Below are positions 12,131 through 23,821 of a stretch of DNA of 64,000 nt, in pieces (the stretch's first letter is position 1; each line of letters opens with the position of its first letter). The notes below the pieces were generated by a model that searched no databases, was not told the DNA's origin, and saw only the letters and a program-made list of their open reading frames with translations. The translations under genes were made by a program, and so were the position numbers. Source of the DNA: Marchantia polymorpha subsp. ruderalis (taxonomy: Eukaryota; Streptophyta; Marchantiopsida; Marchantiales; Marchantiaceae); NCBI GenBank assembly GCA_037833965.1, contig AP031352.1, forward strand, positions 9,404,501 to 9,468,500, given 5' to 3'.

Positions 12131-12759
12131 CACCAGGCACGGACACTTACTCAGGATCAATGGGGTCTAACAAGGGTCCCAATGCACGATGGCTTACTCA
12201 TGACAGTCCTGATACTCAGCCTGAGAACAATGGGATCGAACAATAGGCCTTTATCACTATCACTTCCTTTAATTGCTACTCTGGCTGCTGGGAGCCAAGG
12301 CGTCAAAATATTGACGAAGTATGCGCATACCCGGCGATCTGAAGGTAGCGTGTTCGATCCGCGCTCTAGCTTTTGCTGGGAATATTTATATCGCGCTTGA
12401 TCCACGTTCACGCTTTTGCTGGGCATATCTATATAGTTTTTGCTGAGACTCCTTAATAAATTCAAATTGTGATCCAATCATATGTAATCTAAACAATGAT
12501 TACAAGCTCCTCACAACCCTGACATTTCCACCCAAAAGTGACATCGAAACATGGACAAACTGACAAGTTTAGGGTTTTCAAAAACCCTAAACTTTAACGT
12601 CACAATCTATTATCACTATTTGGATTATATATATTACAGTTTGAATTTATTAGTTCTTCTCATCAAAAGCGATATAGATAAAAAGTTTGAGCGGATCAAA
12701 CACACGACCTTCAGATCTAGGCTTATACTAAGTGCAACTAAGCTAGGGGGTCGATAACC
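12131..12759. other. Open but non-homologous tail and flank
   Basis: The PPO frame continues open to 12400 with no PPO similarity. A segment at about 12225-12310 is a diverged copy of the 11.6-11.75 kb tandem unit. The rest is unremarkable. Confidence 0.4.
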
Positions 12760-12815
12760 TTCTACGAGATTCACAGGATCCCAAAAGGATACGATTGCGA
12801 AGAGCATGAGGTCAG
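12760..12815 (+). repeat. Second copy of the region around the PPO fragment start
   Basis: 12760-12815 resembles 11768-11825: both read TACGATTGCGAARARCATGAG after a CTTYTACGAGA-like stretch. In this copy one frame reads IPKGYDCEEHE. The copies flank the PPO fragment and show that this interval was locally duplicated. Confidence 0.55.
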
Positions 12816-14642
12816 AGTTCTCTATCACTAATGTCGGCTCTACGCATCAGAATTCTTGTCTTCTTTTATATATTATTCAGAATAATGGCAAAAATAAACA
12901 GCAAACTTCGCTTTGGTACTCATGTCATTTTTGTACACTGGATGCTTACATGCTTCGTCTGCATCGGGTTATACTTCGAGGCAGCCTGGGCAAGTCTGTG
13001 TGGGAGTGGCTGGAGCCGAAGCTGATACTTAAGCACAAGAACAAAGAGGCCGTTCCCTTCGTTCAAGAACCCACCGTCCTAAGGCTGTAGCCATGTACAG
13101 AAGTATTCCTCTAAGAAGCTCATAAAGTCTTTCTATCCTGTTGGAGGTCAAGCGGGTGTATCCATACCCTGAATATTATCTTCATACTCTTCACCTGTGG
13201 ATATGGAGGTCCGAGTACTTCTTCCTCCTCTTCTCACTATACGGGAATGAATATTAACGTTTCAGTCTTCCCATGCAAGTATCTTTCAAGCATACTTGTA
13301 ATTTTTCAATTTTCAAAGTTTTATTTTTTAATCTCCAAAATTATCAACATATTAATATGATCATTCAAATCTCAAGGTTCAAGAAAAGTTTAAAGGCTTC
13401 AAACATGTTATACATATAGAGCATTGAAATAATGAAACTAAAAATTAAATATATTTTTATCTTTTTTCATATATACATATATACAAATATCAAACACACT
13501 CCATTTGACTACTACGATTAACAAAAAACCATCAAATAACTTGTACCATTGTATAAGAGTTTGCTTTACTCCATACAAAGAATTTAGAAAAATCTATGAA
13601 TTTTATTTTTCTTCACAAATCTTACATTTTTTTTATTTAAGAATATCTCATATACATTTTCACCAAAAAAAATGTTTTGACAACATCTATTGATACAAAT
13701 TAAAAGGAAAGAACAAAACAAGTACACGAAACATGCTTCAAAGTATCTTTGTATAAATATTACAATTTGATTTTTCCTTTTAAACTATCACATCTAACTA
13801 TTACTTTACAAGCTAAGCAAAATACTTTGCGTGAGATACAACGTTGATGAGGTCGCCATTTCAAAGATTTGAAAGAATTGAATGACGATCTTGTAATGAT
13901 CTAACATGTTTATTTCAAAAGCTAAGTAGAAGAAATTTTAAACTTTAGCCGGATGATTTAGGAAGCTTCATGGCATGTTGAACTCTTTATTGACAGCATG
14001 CATAATGCATGTCCCGCCATTCTTTTTCATTGCCAAGTGACAAGCATTGCTTATAGACTTTTAGTTTAGAAATAAGATTTTAAGTCATATTGTTCCATTC
14101 AGAGTAACGTCTCGAATGCAATAGATGCTTTTATGCAGAAAAAGTAGCTAGAGCTAACAAGAATGAATTAAAATTTAGCTGCTTGATAATATCTTAATGT
14201 GATTACTGTGATCCTAACAACATTTTCCATACGGGCAAAACTGTTTCTGTTTGATATAGTACTCTTATGCCGAACAAAAACATCTCCATTACAATAGTAA
14301 AAAAGAAAGTCAAATACCATTTTTTTTATCATTTGTGCCAACGCTATTAAAACAGATAAAAAAATTTGCAACTTAATAAAAGCTGGTACTTGACATTGAC
14401 AAGATTTTTTTATTTTCAGGAATGGAAAACTGGTATGACTGATATACGTCTACAAGTGAAAGTGACATCTGTTGAAAATATGACTTGCGCAAATCCAACG
14501 CAGACTGTAACCCGATCCTCCATGCTTCCTCTTGTTCATCTCAGTGCCAGACTCCTGTCTTAGCCCGAGATGTCGTTGACACCGTGACTTCGTGACTTGG
14601 TATCCACGTGACTTGGTGTCCACGTCCACGTGAGTATTCATT
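12816..14642. other. Intergenic, AT-rich between about 13.25 and 14.4 kb
   Basis: No gene recognised. Short frames only. 13240-14000 is strongly AT-rich. At 14582-14634 short repeats of CGTGACTT and CCACGTGA occur, including G-box-like CACGTG cores upstream of the F-box gene. Confidence 0.45.
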
Positions 14643-14749
14643 GACTCTGGGTCCCAGAGTCGGTCTTCTACTCTGGACTTATGCCCCTACAGTACTCCCA
14701 GACTCTGACTCTGGGAGCAGGGGCATAAGTGCAGAGCAGAAGACCGACT
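14643..14749. repeat. Small palindrome plus 92-bp foldback upstream of the F-box gene
   Basis: 14658-14749 folds back on itself. The left arm AGTCGGTCTTCT...ACTTATGCCCC pairs with the right arm GGGGCATAAGT...AGAAGACCGACT. There are only a few mismatches and a 4-nt bulge, and the loop is short. It is preceded by a perfect 9+1+9 palindrome, GACTCTGGGTCCCAGAGTC (14643-14661). The length and near-complete pairing would suit a MIRNA-like hairpin or a small foldback transposon. Confidence 0.8.
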
Positions 14750-14752
14750 TCT

Positions 14753-14798
14753 TGAATCTGTGAATCTGTGAATCTTCGTGAATCTTCGTGAATCTGTT
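14753..14798. repeat. GAATCTGT/GAATCTTCGT short tandem repeat
   Basis: Five copies of a GAATCT-headed 8-10 nt unit in the probable 5' leader of the F-box gene. Confidence 0.85.
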
Positions 14799-14935
14799 CT
14801 AATGCTGCAAGGTTTGTGGACTCCATCTGGTACTCCAATGTGAATTGAGTGACTGCCCAGTAGTCCCTGTTCACGTATCTCGATAATCCTTTGCATTTCT
14901 CGTTACTCTCGAGGAATTTTCGAGTGCGATTTGTG

Positions 14936-16333
14936 ATGAAGCTTGCAACAAGAAGCACGTCCATGGGGTGCTCGTTGCCGGACGAGCTAGTCCACAATGT
15001 GCTGGGCAGGCTGCCTTTGAAGGAAGCGATGGGATTTCGTTGTGTATGCAAAGCTTGGAACGCTCTGTTAATGTCGTGGGACTTTTCACACTCGTTTTGC
15101 CGCAAGCCAGGGAAGCTGGCTCCGCTGTATCTGGACGATCGAGCTCTCACCATGTACAATTCCAGCACTAATTCGTGGTTGCAATGCGATCTACATCATG
15201 TTCTGTCGTTGAAATATCATCAGGTCCAGCTGGTGGCGTCAGGTGGAGGTCTGCTCTGCTTTCTCGCCAAGAAACTCAATGATCCGAATATGTCGTTCGT
15301 CATCTACAACCCTTTCACGCGACAACACCTTAAATTGCCGACGCCATTTGAGTCTGGTTCACGTTTCTGTCTCAAAATCCCTAACTCAGGCAATCTGTTG
15401 TGCGGAATCGATGCGAATCTCGAGACAGGGTTTTATAGGTTCGTGTTTTTAGATCCTCGTTCTGCGTACGGTGAAGGCGAAACTTACATCTACGACTCAA
15501 GATTACGCTCATGGCGGCTAGGTTGTAAATTACCCTCATCCATCAGGAGGCTCGATGGATTTGCGGAGCCTTATATTCTCTACGGCAGATACACGACTCA
15601 ATGTCTGACGAACGAGGGAAAATTCTATTGGTTGGTGAATAAAACGGAAGGGCCAACCCTGGACTTGCTGTACATTTACGATGCGAGTCTCGACGCATGG
15701 AGCTATGTGTTCTGCCAAGGATTGTGTTCTAACCAAAGGACTGCGTTGGGTACATATGAGACTTTTGTTAGATGTATGGAGCATAAGGGCGAGATCCTCG
15801 TGGTTGGAAAACGTGGACGCATGCTTTCGAAGAACCCTTTTTGTTACTTCGAGATTGTCGATACGGGACCTTCGAATTTGGACTCGACTGAGGGTCAGCG
15901 GTTATACCTGCAAGAGAAGGCGATGCCTATGGATCGGGTGCTCGACGTGATCATCCCCTTGCAGATCGAAGATACGCAGGAGTTAATACTCAGCTGGGGC
16001 ATAGGAGCCGGAGACGAAGTTATTTATCTTCTGGAAGCGCAATTGTTTGACTTGGCAAGTTATCCCAATCAAGCCGCCCGTTCTCGAGACGACTTCCCTT
16101 TGACTTTCCCGATGGTGCGCTACGAAGAGGTCGATGACTCTTGGACCTTATTGTGCAACTGGAAGATTGTTCACGATAAAGATGTGAGCCTGGGGCCTTC
16201 TGCTTCACATGTAGTCTGGGCATTCCAGCCCTCATTTGTGAGCCCTGGGGCGGTTGAGGGTGTGATCAAGCATCCTCACGGGTACAACGATGAGGAGTTG
16301 ATTTCTCATCGTAGTTTTTGCAGTAGTTTTTGA
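14936..16333 (+). CDS. F-box protein with kelch-like C-terminal domain
   Basis: Predicted substrate-recognition subunit of an SCF ubiquitin ligase. The first ATG in frame (14936) gives 465 residues; a second ATG at 14963 would give 456. An F-box lies near the N-terminus (LPDELVHNVLGRLPLKEAM then FRCVCKAWNALL, about residues 14-48). The rest has F-box-associated/kelch-like repeats: GGGLLCFLAKK, YNPFTRQHLKLP, YIYDSRLRSWRLG, FYWLVNK, YIYDASLDAWSYV and GEILVVGKRGR. Such proteins bind Skp1 through the F-box and a target through the C-terminal propeller. The gene appears intronless and complete, ending in TGA at 16333. The target is unknown. It is preceded by a foldback and a short tandem repeat. 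Confidence 0.9.
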   Translation: MKLATRSTSMGCSLPDELVHNVLGRLPLKEAMGFRCVCKAWNALLMSWDFSHSFCRKPGKLAPLYLDDRALTMYNSSTNSWLQCDLHHVLSLKYHQVQLVASGGGLLCFLAKKLNDPNMSFVIYNPFTRQHLKLPTPFESGSRFCLKIPNSGNLLCGIDANLETGFYRFVFLDPRSAYGEGETYIYDSRLRSWRLGCKLPSSIRRLDGFAEPYILYGRYTTQCLTNEGKFYWLVNKTEGPTLDLLYIYDASLDAWSYVFCQGLCSNQRTALGTYETFVRCMEHKGEILVVGKRGRMLSKNPFCYFEIVDTGPSNLDSTEGQRLYLQEKAMPMDRVLDVIIPLQIEDTQELILSWGIGAGDEVIYLLEAQLFDLASYPNQAARSRDDFPLTFPMVRYEEVDDSWTLLCNWKIVHDKDVSLGPSASHVVWAFQPSFVSPGAVEGVIKHPHGYNDEELISHRSFCSSF

Positions 16334-17393
16334 GAATGTGTAGATATGGAGATCCAAGGTAAATCGTCCATTTAGATCTTTGGTTCTTCTTCAGGAGTAT
16401 TCGCCTTTGTAAATTTCAAGCTTATGCTCAGTGTTTGTTAAATAACTTATGTTGAATCGTTGAAGTGCTTTTCTGACACCAACTGATCATCGCAAGAGAG
16501 TGTTATCAATGAGATTTCGTCTACACGTCTGCATTGACACTATCTTCATCATGGCGAAAAGTGTATGAATCAATATTTGAAGAATTTATTGATGCAAGCA
16601 ACTCCAGTTCAATATCCAAGGTTTAAATACAGAATCTCCTAGCACACTTGAGTGACAAACACGTGCCCATGTCACAATTCAAATACAATGACACGGCTGG
16701 AAAAAAATTTAAATTTTTTGACTATTTCATCATGATACTTTTTTATTATTTTATTTTTCTCGCTTTAGTTTCGGGTGCTCTCGGTATGCGTTTTTAACAC
16801 CTGTTTCATCAGATATCTCGAAATAAAGGCAAATAATAGGTACCTCACTGGATAAGGGCTTCTTTCTTCGGTTTCAAGTGAGATGAAGAGTTAATGATAC
16901 AGATTGAATACTCAGATCTCATTTGTTGTTTTGATGTAAAGAAGTACGTAAGTAGGTAGCAAGACAAGCGTAGCACTTGATTAAGTGAGTCCTTGTGTGG
17001 CTTTCTGTTAGTGTTATCATTTAATTAGAATGATATGCCGTTGATCCATGTTCATTCCGAAGAATAAGGAAGAGAATTGGGTGTCAACTGTACTTGCATC
17101 TCATGGTGTGAAGTTTACATTTCATTACATGAGTGAAGTACGCCATGAGGAGTTTCAAATGGAGGTGAATAGCAACGGTGGAAAGTGAAAGAAATGAAAA
17201 TTGGGGAATGGATGCACGAGACTGGATTGCTTATGTTGCAAAGCTAAGTTTACAGACTTTGTGAAATTTCAAACCGACTTCCCACCTCCAAATCTGCATT
17301 GGTGTGGAACTGCGTGGGACCAACCTCAAGAGGATCTCGGACTTACTTCTTACAAGAATGAGGTCAGGACAAACAACTAACTTGGGACACATA
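16334..17393. other. Intergenic, 3' flank of the F-box gene
   Basis: No coding stretch recognised. Moderately AT-rich. Confidence 0.45.
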
Positions 17394-18062
17394 CAGAATT
17401 AATCCTCCCAATAGTGTCTCTTCTGATGAGTGAAGTAAAGTTCCAAAACCATTTATTTGTAACTTATCGAGCAGATTTATATGAACAGTAGGTCACTATT
17501 GGCAATATCGGAGGTAGTATTTCAATCATGATCTCAATACATAGTGGTGAGAAAGAAGAATGTGACATACGTTTATTTAAAGGTCTATCTCAACAATTTA
17601 CTCTTTCAGGCTTCAGTAAAATACTTCGCTACATATATTATCATCAATTGTTTTATTTAGATTTTTATGTATTAATCCGAATTCAAACTCAATTGTAGCG
17701 CCTACATTAATCATCGTGAACAATCCAGAATTGCAAATGAAGGCGATCTTGAAACCAAACAACACATTTATAGAATTTTCTAGAATGGATGTAATGTAAC
17801 ATAAGATTTCTATGCACTTTCTTTTAAAAGTGACAACTCCCAATAGCGACATCCAACTCTAACACCAATTTATGTTAATATTGGAAGGCTATACTCAAGG
17901 TTACTCACCTCCCAACAGTGATATTCAACCCTAACACCAATGTATGTTACTATCTGGAGGTTATATTCAAGGTTAGGCATTTTCCTCTTGTGAATAACAC
18001 CTTCCAATATTGACGTAAAACTCTAGCACCAATCTACGTCACTATTGGGAGGTTTAATTCTG
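17394..18062. mobile_element. TIR element (non-autonomous DNA transposon-like)
   Basis: The ends are 23-bp terminal inverted repeats with one mismatch: CAGAATTAATCCTCCCAATA at 17394-17416, and the reverse complement of CAGAATTAAACCTCCCAATA at 18040-18062. The interior has no transposase frame. Its right third holds three related units (about 17834-17904, 17906-17976, 17998-18063), each a quasi-palindrome built from CTCCCAAYAGTGA and its complement. I could not find a clear target-site duplication, so the exact outer borders are open. Confidence 0.6.
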
Positions 18063-18235
18063 GAACTCCAAAGAACCTCAAATCTCGGACCATGTAGGGC
18101 CCAGTAACATTTCTCCTCGTACAACCAGTTTTTTTTATTTGTTGGGTCCTAATCTGTACTTCCACTTCCGGTGGGCTGGCCCTACGGTCACTATAGTGTG
18201 TTATGGATTCACCTGACGGTTGATTCAGACAAGAA

Positions 18236-18366
18236 TTGTGACCTGCTCTGAAGTGTTCTCTCTTCAGAGCAGAATACTGGCTGGTTGCAGCTGAAAGTCG
18301 AGAGAAAGTTAGCGGCCACCAACTAACATGTCAGCAAGGAAAACTGGACAGGGTCTCTGAATGCTA
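18236..18366 (+). repeat. Dispersed repeat, copy 1
   Basis: Shares an aligned stretch with about 58012-58130: GTGACCTGCTC..., CTGAAAGT, AGAAAGTTA, CGGCCAYCAAC and AAAACTGGA/AAAATTGGA recur in the same order and strand. This copy also holds a 10-bp-arm hairpin, TGCTCTGAAG/CTTCAGAGCA (18243-18271 region). Confidence 0.6.
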
Positions 18367-18489
18367 TGCCCATACCGTGACGCAGGTATGGTTTCTGCAT
18401 ACCGTAGTTTCTCAAAATGTGAGTTTGTGACAAAGTGACATGAACAGGAACACATTTACAAAAAATAATATCTAATTATGGTGAAGTCG

Positions 18490-18522
18490 ACTCAAGAAGC
18501 AAGAGCATTTTGCTTCTTGAGT
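18490..18522. repeat. 13-bp-stem hairpin
   Basis: Perfect inverted repeat ACTCAAGAAGCAA / TTGCTTCTTGAGT with a 7-nt loop. No run of T follows that would suggest a terminator. Role unknown. Confidence 0.85.
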
Positions 18523-21279
18523 TCAGTTCAGAAGAGCAAGTAAGGTCAAATACCTTTCTCTTAATCTGTTAAAAAGGTCTCACATATCACATGCAGAAAA
18601 CCCTTGACTCCGGAATGATCGTCTTCAATCCTCAGCCTACTAATTCTTGTATTAGTAGCCTGAGGAATGAGGATGATCAACATCGAATTCTTTGATCTCA
18701 GATGAAGAATAAAGCAGAGGAAACGCAGAGGCTAGCGCAGACAGTTCGCTATGACTTTGCAGAATTGCAGCCGGGTTAATCGATCTTTTCGCCGAATGAT
18801 AGCATTCCAGACCGTGAGAGCACATGACAAACATGTAGGAAAGCAATGAAGCCAAGTTTACGCAGGACCTAGTGGTGAAATGATCAGATTCCTCTATCCG
18901 AAACATTCGCTTCCATAACATCATTCAACAGTTCCAGATTCCGAATTTGTTGTAAACCGAATGTTTATTTAAGCCAGTTTTCCGATACACTGACACAGAG
19001 ATCGCATCTTTCTCAATCAGAAATTTACCACCATCACTCATGACACGTTCTCGTCTTCTCTACGTAGAATGTCTGTGAGATTGCTAATGGGTTCCAATCG
19101 AGTATATACGCCTCATGATAGAATGTCAAATAAAACTTCTCTTCCTGACTCTTGGAAAACAAACTTCACTCACTCCATAATGGGTATGGTCGACATTTCA
19201 GAAAGTATTCACAAATTGACATGGTGTCTCCTCACCCAGAGCGGGAACTGTTATGCAAATATTGTTCACAACCTAGAAATGTTCGATTGTGAGCCATCTA
19301 GTCTTCTAATTGTACAAGCTATTCTATCTGGTCCCCATGCTGCTGAAATTCCCTTGTTTCTAACTCTGTGAGATAAAGTGAAGTCACTCTGGATACGCAT
19401 TGATGAGAGCTGTAATAAACCGTGCGCAGCAAAATTTCACTTCGATTTGCATGCACAATTTACTCCTCTGCCTCCAGTCAATCTAAGAAGAGGCCCAGCA
19501 CTGACGACAGTGAGAGTAATGCGTCAGGACTAGAACCACTTGGTGTCTATTGTTCGTCATTGGATTGTTTGGATTCATTTTGAGCCAAACCACATCCTAA
19601 TATGGATGTATTTCTTCAAATATACCAGCTCGCAGATTAAAATCTTACTATCTATTTGTCCCAGCAGTGCAGGTGCATCTCATCACATTACGTACGTGAA
19701 GCTCTCTATCAAATGTCCTCGCACGGGAGGTAACAGGGAAATAGATCGACAACCATGTTCCGACAGTTACTTTCCCAAATTTCTGTTTGTGAAAATGACA
19801 GTACACAGGACAATGTATGGAAATCATATACGAGATCTCAGAGACTTCACATAAGAGGTGACTTCACTACTGAATTGCTACTTGAAGTAGTTAGCATGAG
19901 AGGGTTACTAGAGCTAACAGTAGGGCTAATTACAACAAATTTATCTCACCTGTTCAGTAGATGAACTCCGCTGCTCCAAAGGGTTCAAAGGCCCTCTTGC
20001 TCACGGAGCTAAGTGATTTGATCCGGGCTATCGACTCCTCTGAAGCGGAGGACCTGTAGACATGATACAGGAGGATGGAGGGTGATAAAAGACTAAGTAC
20101 AAGTTTTCTAGGCGCTGGACTGGAACGACATGGAAAGGGTCAAAAGGTTCAACTAGATGTGAAATTACGGGTCCCGGAGGAGATCGTGATTTTGATCAAT
20201 CTATAGTTTAGGAGGAAATGATATGACTGGGAATTCAAACTGATGCACGAAGTAAGATCCCATTTCTCCGTCGTGGAAGACTCAGGAACATGCGTCTCAT
20301 GAAGATGGAAGGTTCGGAGCTTCTGAAAGACGACAGTTTCTCCGGAGCTTCTCGAATTGGGAATCCGAAGAGGCAGAAGTTCTGCTGCCGGGCAATGTGA
20401 TTTGCTTGAATCGCACCTGCTTTGCTTTCTCCCCCTGAAAGTCGTGGATTCACATTCCTGGAAGTCGGCGTCGTGCTCGCCTCTGTAGCCTTGGAGATCT
20501 TCTCGGACCTGGTGGTCAAGTTAGCCACAGTCATGGCCGTCTTTCTCATAGTCTGGACCAATCTCGTCATGGTACCGATCATCCTCGCTATCACTAACCT
20601 TTCGACCAATGCCATCCTCGCCAGAGTCATGGCCACATTCGTCTTCCCGCTCATGGTTGTAGAAAGCCTCACGAGGTTTGCCATCTTTCCTCGCGCTCTT
20701 GGTCTCTCCGATCGAAATCTTGAATCTGTCATAGATCTCGGACTCTCCACTGCCGATGCTTCACTATCTGAACTGAAGTGAGTCACTTATCCATTTGAAC
20801 ATGTACATTCACCTGACGATGCGCAGCGCACGAAACGGACTGCTCAATCGGACTCGACCGACCAGCTCTTTGGAACATTCCGAGAATCAACCTCCTCCAT
20901 CTAATGCGCTGCCTGAGTTGAGTATGAGGCGGCCGGATGCGATTAGTAATGCCAAATGGTGGCAAAACTCGGGCCAAAATTCTTTGTAAGCCCATGTGCC
21001 TCGGACATGTAATTCCTGAAGGGGCGAGAAGTGTACGGCAGCCCCTCATGGGCCTCCACTAGCACAAAATTCGAAGCTTCGATCATGAACCCATGTTGGC
21101 GAAGTTCGAAGAAACTGTAACAGTGATACATTTCATATTGATAATATTTGATGCCTTGGGGTAGGTCATGGAGACCGGCCAGCCCACCATCAGTGCTTGG
21201 ACCGCCAACTTACGGGATTATAGCAATCTGCAGGCGGCATGAGAGCTTACATGAGGATGTGATTCTGAGTGCGAATATC
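18523..21279. other. Gene-poor region with an uncharacterised acidic open stretch
   Basis: No firm gene. On the minus strand, about 20762-20521, one frame is acidic (EREDECGHDSGEDGIG, KVSDSEDDRYHDEIG) and another frame through the same DNA is also open for about 180 codons but has no ATG near its start. Either could be an exon or a remnant. I do not recognise a family. A plus-strand ATG frame at 19069-19371 (100 codons) is likewise featureless. Confidence 0.3.
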
Positions 21280-22500
21280 ATGGTCTCATGCAAACATCAA
21301 GCCTTCGTCCCGTAAAATTGGGAACCTGGTGGGCATGTAGGTTGATCTCTGCCAAGTGGTGCAGTTTCCAGACGTGTGAAGTGAGAAGAATCTTTCGGAG
21401 GGGTCCACATTCTTCAGCAAGTCTCGCTGATGCTTCCATCTCTCCGGCTGCTCTGGGAGGTTCCTCTCGATCGAGTTTAGTCGCACCACAAACTGGCTTG
21501 GCGTAAGACAAACAACGCTCAATCCAAAGCAGCTTCAGCGTCTCGACGTCGTCATGGCATGAGATCCTGATCTGGCGAGCCACCACGATGAGGATGGCAT
21601 GAGCAGCTTGAGGATGTGGTTCTGGAGATAAGGGTGATGTGGTTCACTTCTCAAATTCCCACGAATTCCCACTTCATCTTCACTCCTTGCTTTACAGCTT
21701 GAGGACATGGTCTGAAGCTACAGCGGGCACGCCGCGAGTCACCAACCGACAACGCATATGGTTTTGATTTGCGTTGCACTTCACGTGTTCTCTTCGACCT
21801 GAAGACAATGATGAAGCAGGCGCTAAATTTAGAGGTGCAAGTGCGTGGATGTAGTGCGCAGAATCCTCAGTGTTCGTAAGCTCCGTGAAGCTTCCTTTGG
21901 CTTGACATGGAGGTTTTCAGACCTGTTTGGGAGTGGAGTCTAACCTGTTTAAGCTACGTTGACTGCATGAACAATGAGTAGACACATCATAATCGACAAT
22001 CATTGGCCGGTGTCATGAACTGAAGAAAGCAGAACTTAAATACTGGTTGTCTGTTTCTAGTCTTAACGTAGTAGATAATCGTGTCTTAGGCTGTAAGAAT
22101 GTCTTGCTGTATTCCCTACTTGACAAAGTTATTAATCTGAAGATCTTTAAGCTCGTTGCAAGAGTGCTCAGTGCATATTATGTTACGTCCTTTGTCGCAG
22201 CGGACAAAATTAGGCTGCCTATGTTGTAAGGAATGATGAAATGTCCGTAAGATGATAATAGTGCGGTCCACTCAAGAAGCTATAACAGATCATGGCCTGA
22301 CTCTTTCAGAAGAAGACCTTTTAGATGCACTGGTTTCAGTTTAGGAATCTGAGCTTCAACAGCCGGAAAGAATTTGAGACATCTCTGAATTAGTAGTGAA
22401 TGTGATTTCGGGTCCAGCGAAGAAACCATGATACAACATGTGATATGGGGATGTTGTGAGCGGCCAGGTCGAAGTCCATGGGATATTATGTTGGGCAACG
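21280..22500 (-). pseudogene. Possible degenerate LRR (NLR-like) remnant
   Basis: Scattered minus-strand pieces read like the LRR region of plant immune NLR proteins: SLLIQRCLKFFPAVEAQIPKL then VHLKGLLLKES (about 22430-22290), then LKLLWIERC and LNSIERNLPEQPERW (about 21560-21440). Frames shift repeatedly and no NB-ARC motif is present. The call rests on pattern only. Confidence 0.3.
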
Positions 22501-23821
22501 CGCCGATGAGTACATTTTCATTCTCGATAGATCGTGCTTGAGAAGTTCGATAAACATCAGACCGTTCAGACTAAACTTGTAGATCTTCATATTTATTTTT
22601 GCTCCGACGGGAGAGACTCTAGGAGCCGCTATAATTGTAAAGCATACATCGGCCTGGAGTTTCATGCATTTACGGGCGCAAATTCTGCTTGTAAGCAACC
22701 ATCCCCCGGTCGATTAGTTGTTAATCAGCACCCTAATCATCCGAGGATTATATGAAGAAATTGATCAAAGTGATTCATATGGCTTATTCTCACATGTTCA
22801 GATTGCAGCTGTCCAGATCGTATTACTCCATTCCGATCTGGGTATAATAAATGTGGCCGCTAAGCATCATTTCAGATAAAGTCGTCCCTGTAATGACTTG
22901 ATTCTATTTTCAAAAGAATATTCTCCTATATAAGTTATATTTGCAGGAGAATTTAAGCACATTCACTAGCTAGTATTCCGAAGTTTAGCAGTATACAGAT
23001 GACGGCGGAAGTGCAAGAGGAAAGACTGTGCACGAAGATCTCAAACATTATTCCTACGTGATGTTGTATACATGCCCGTGCCCAGTCCTTCAGAGGGGAA
23101 GCAAGATAACAGACAAAAAATACGCACATGAACACCAAAGCTCTGCCCATGAGTACTCAGAGCTGCAACGCAGTCGGGTTCAAATTCAGTTACAAAAAGT
23201 GAATATTATGGTGTACTCTGTGAACCGAGACAACCACAGATATCAGATTACTCACTCTCTACGAGATTCAGATCCAACAATGATAGATATAATTTGAAAT
23301 TCGTAAGACTTTATTCTTCACTTCATAATACATGACCCTGGACGTTGTTTTATCATTCACATGATGACTAAGTTTCAGTTGTTTTGATTTGTTCACGTTC
23401 CGGCCTCGTGAAATCTGCATATGACTTCAGAACCGGCTTTGATATCCTATAAAGAGGTCAAACTACCTCATACTAGAGAAAAATTTGTATTTGGCATGTC
23501 CTTGATGTCACTCTAGAGCAATTTGACCATGTTTTCTAACCAAACAGTACAATCGCATAGCGCCACTATGACTCACGAGTCATTAGCATAGACCTGGTCT
23601 CCCTGCCTGCTAACGGCTCCAGAAAATCTGCACAGCAAACATCGGGCTTCTTGCTATCAGCATTCGAATTCCATGGCTCGAAATCAGACTCATTCTACAT
23701 CTCTGTAAACTCACAAGTCACTGCTCCACAAATATCTGAATGGATTCAATGCGAACAGAACATGTCAGACTACTCGCCTGTCACGTTAACAAGAGTTGCC
23801 AACTCTGAGGAGACGTCCGCT
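22501..23821. other. Intergenic, 3' flank of wall-protein gene A
   Basis: No coding stretch recognised. 23390-23470 (CGTGAAATCTGCATATGACTT then AGAACCGG) resembles sequence found downstream of genes B and C, so the family's 3' flank extends about 0.4 kb here. Confidence 0.45.

Noticed and set aside
12131-12400. Open frame continuing past the PPO fragment as part of a real 206-residue protein
   Set aside because: The similarity to PPO stops, and the sequence matches a local non-coding repeat instead.
14891-14935. Extending the F-box protein upstream to a TTG
   Set aside because: No ATG there; nuclear plant genes normally start at ATG, and the first in-frame ATG (14936) already precedes the F-box.
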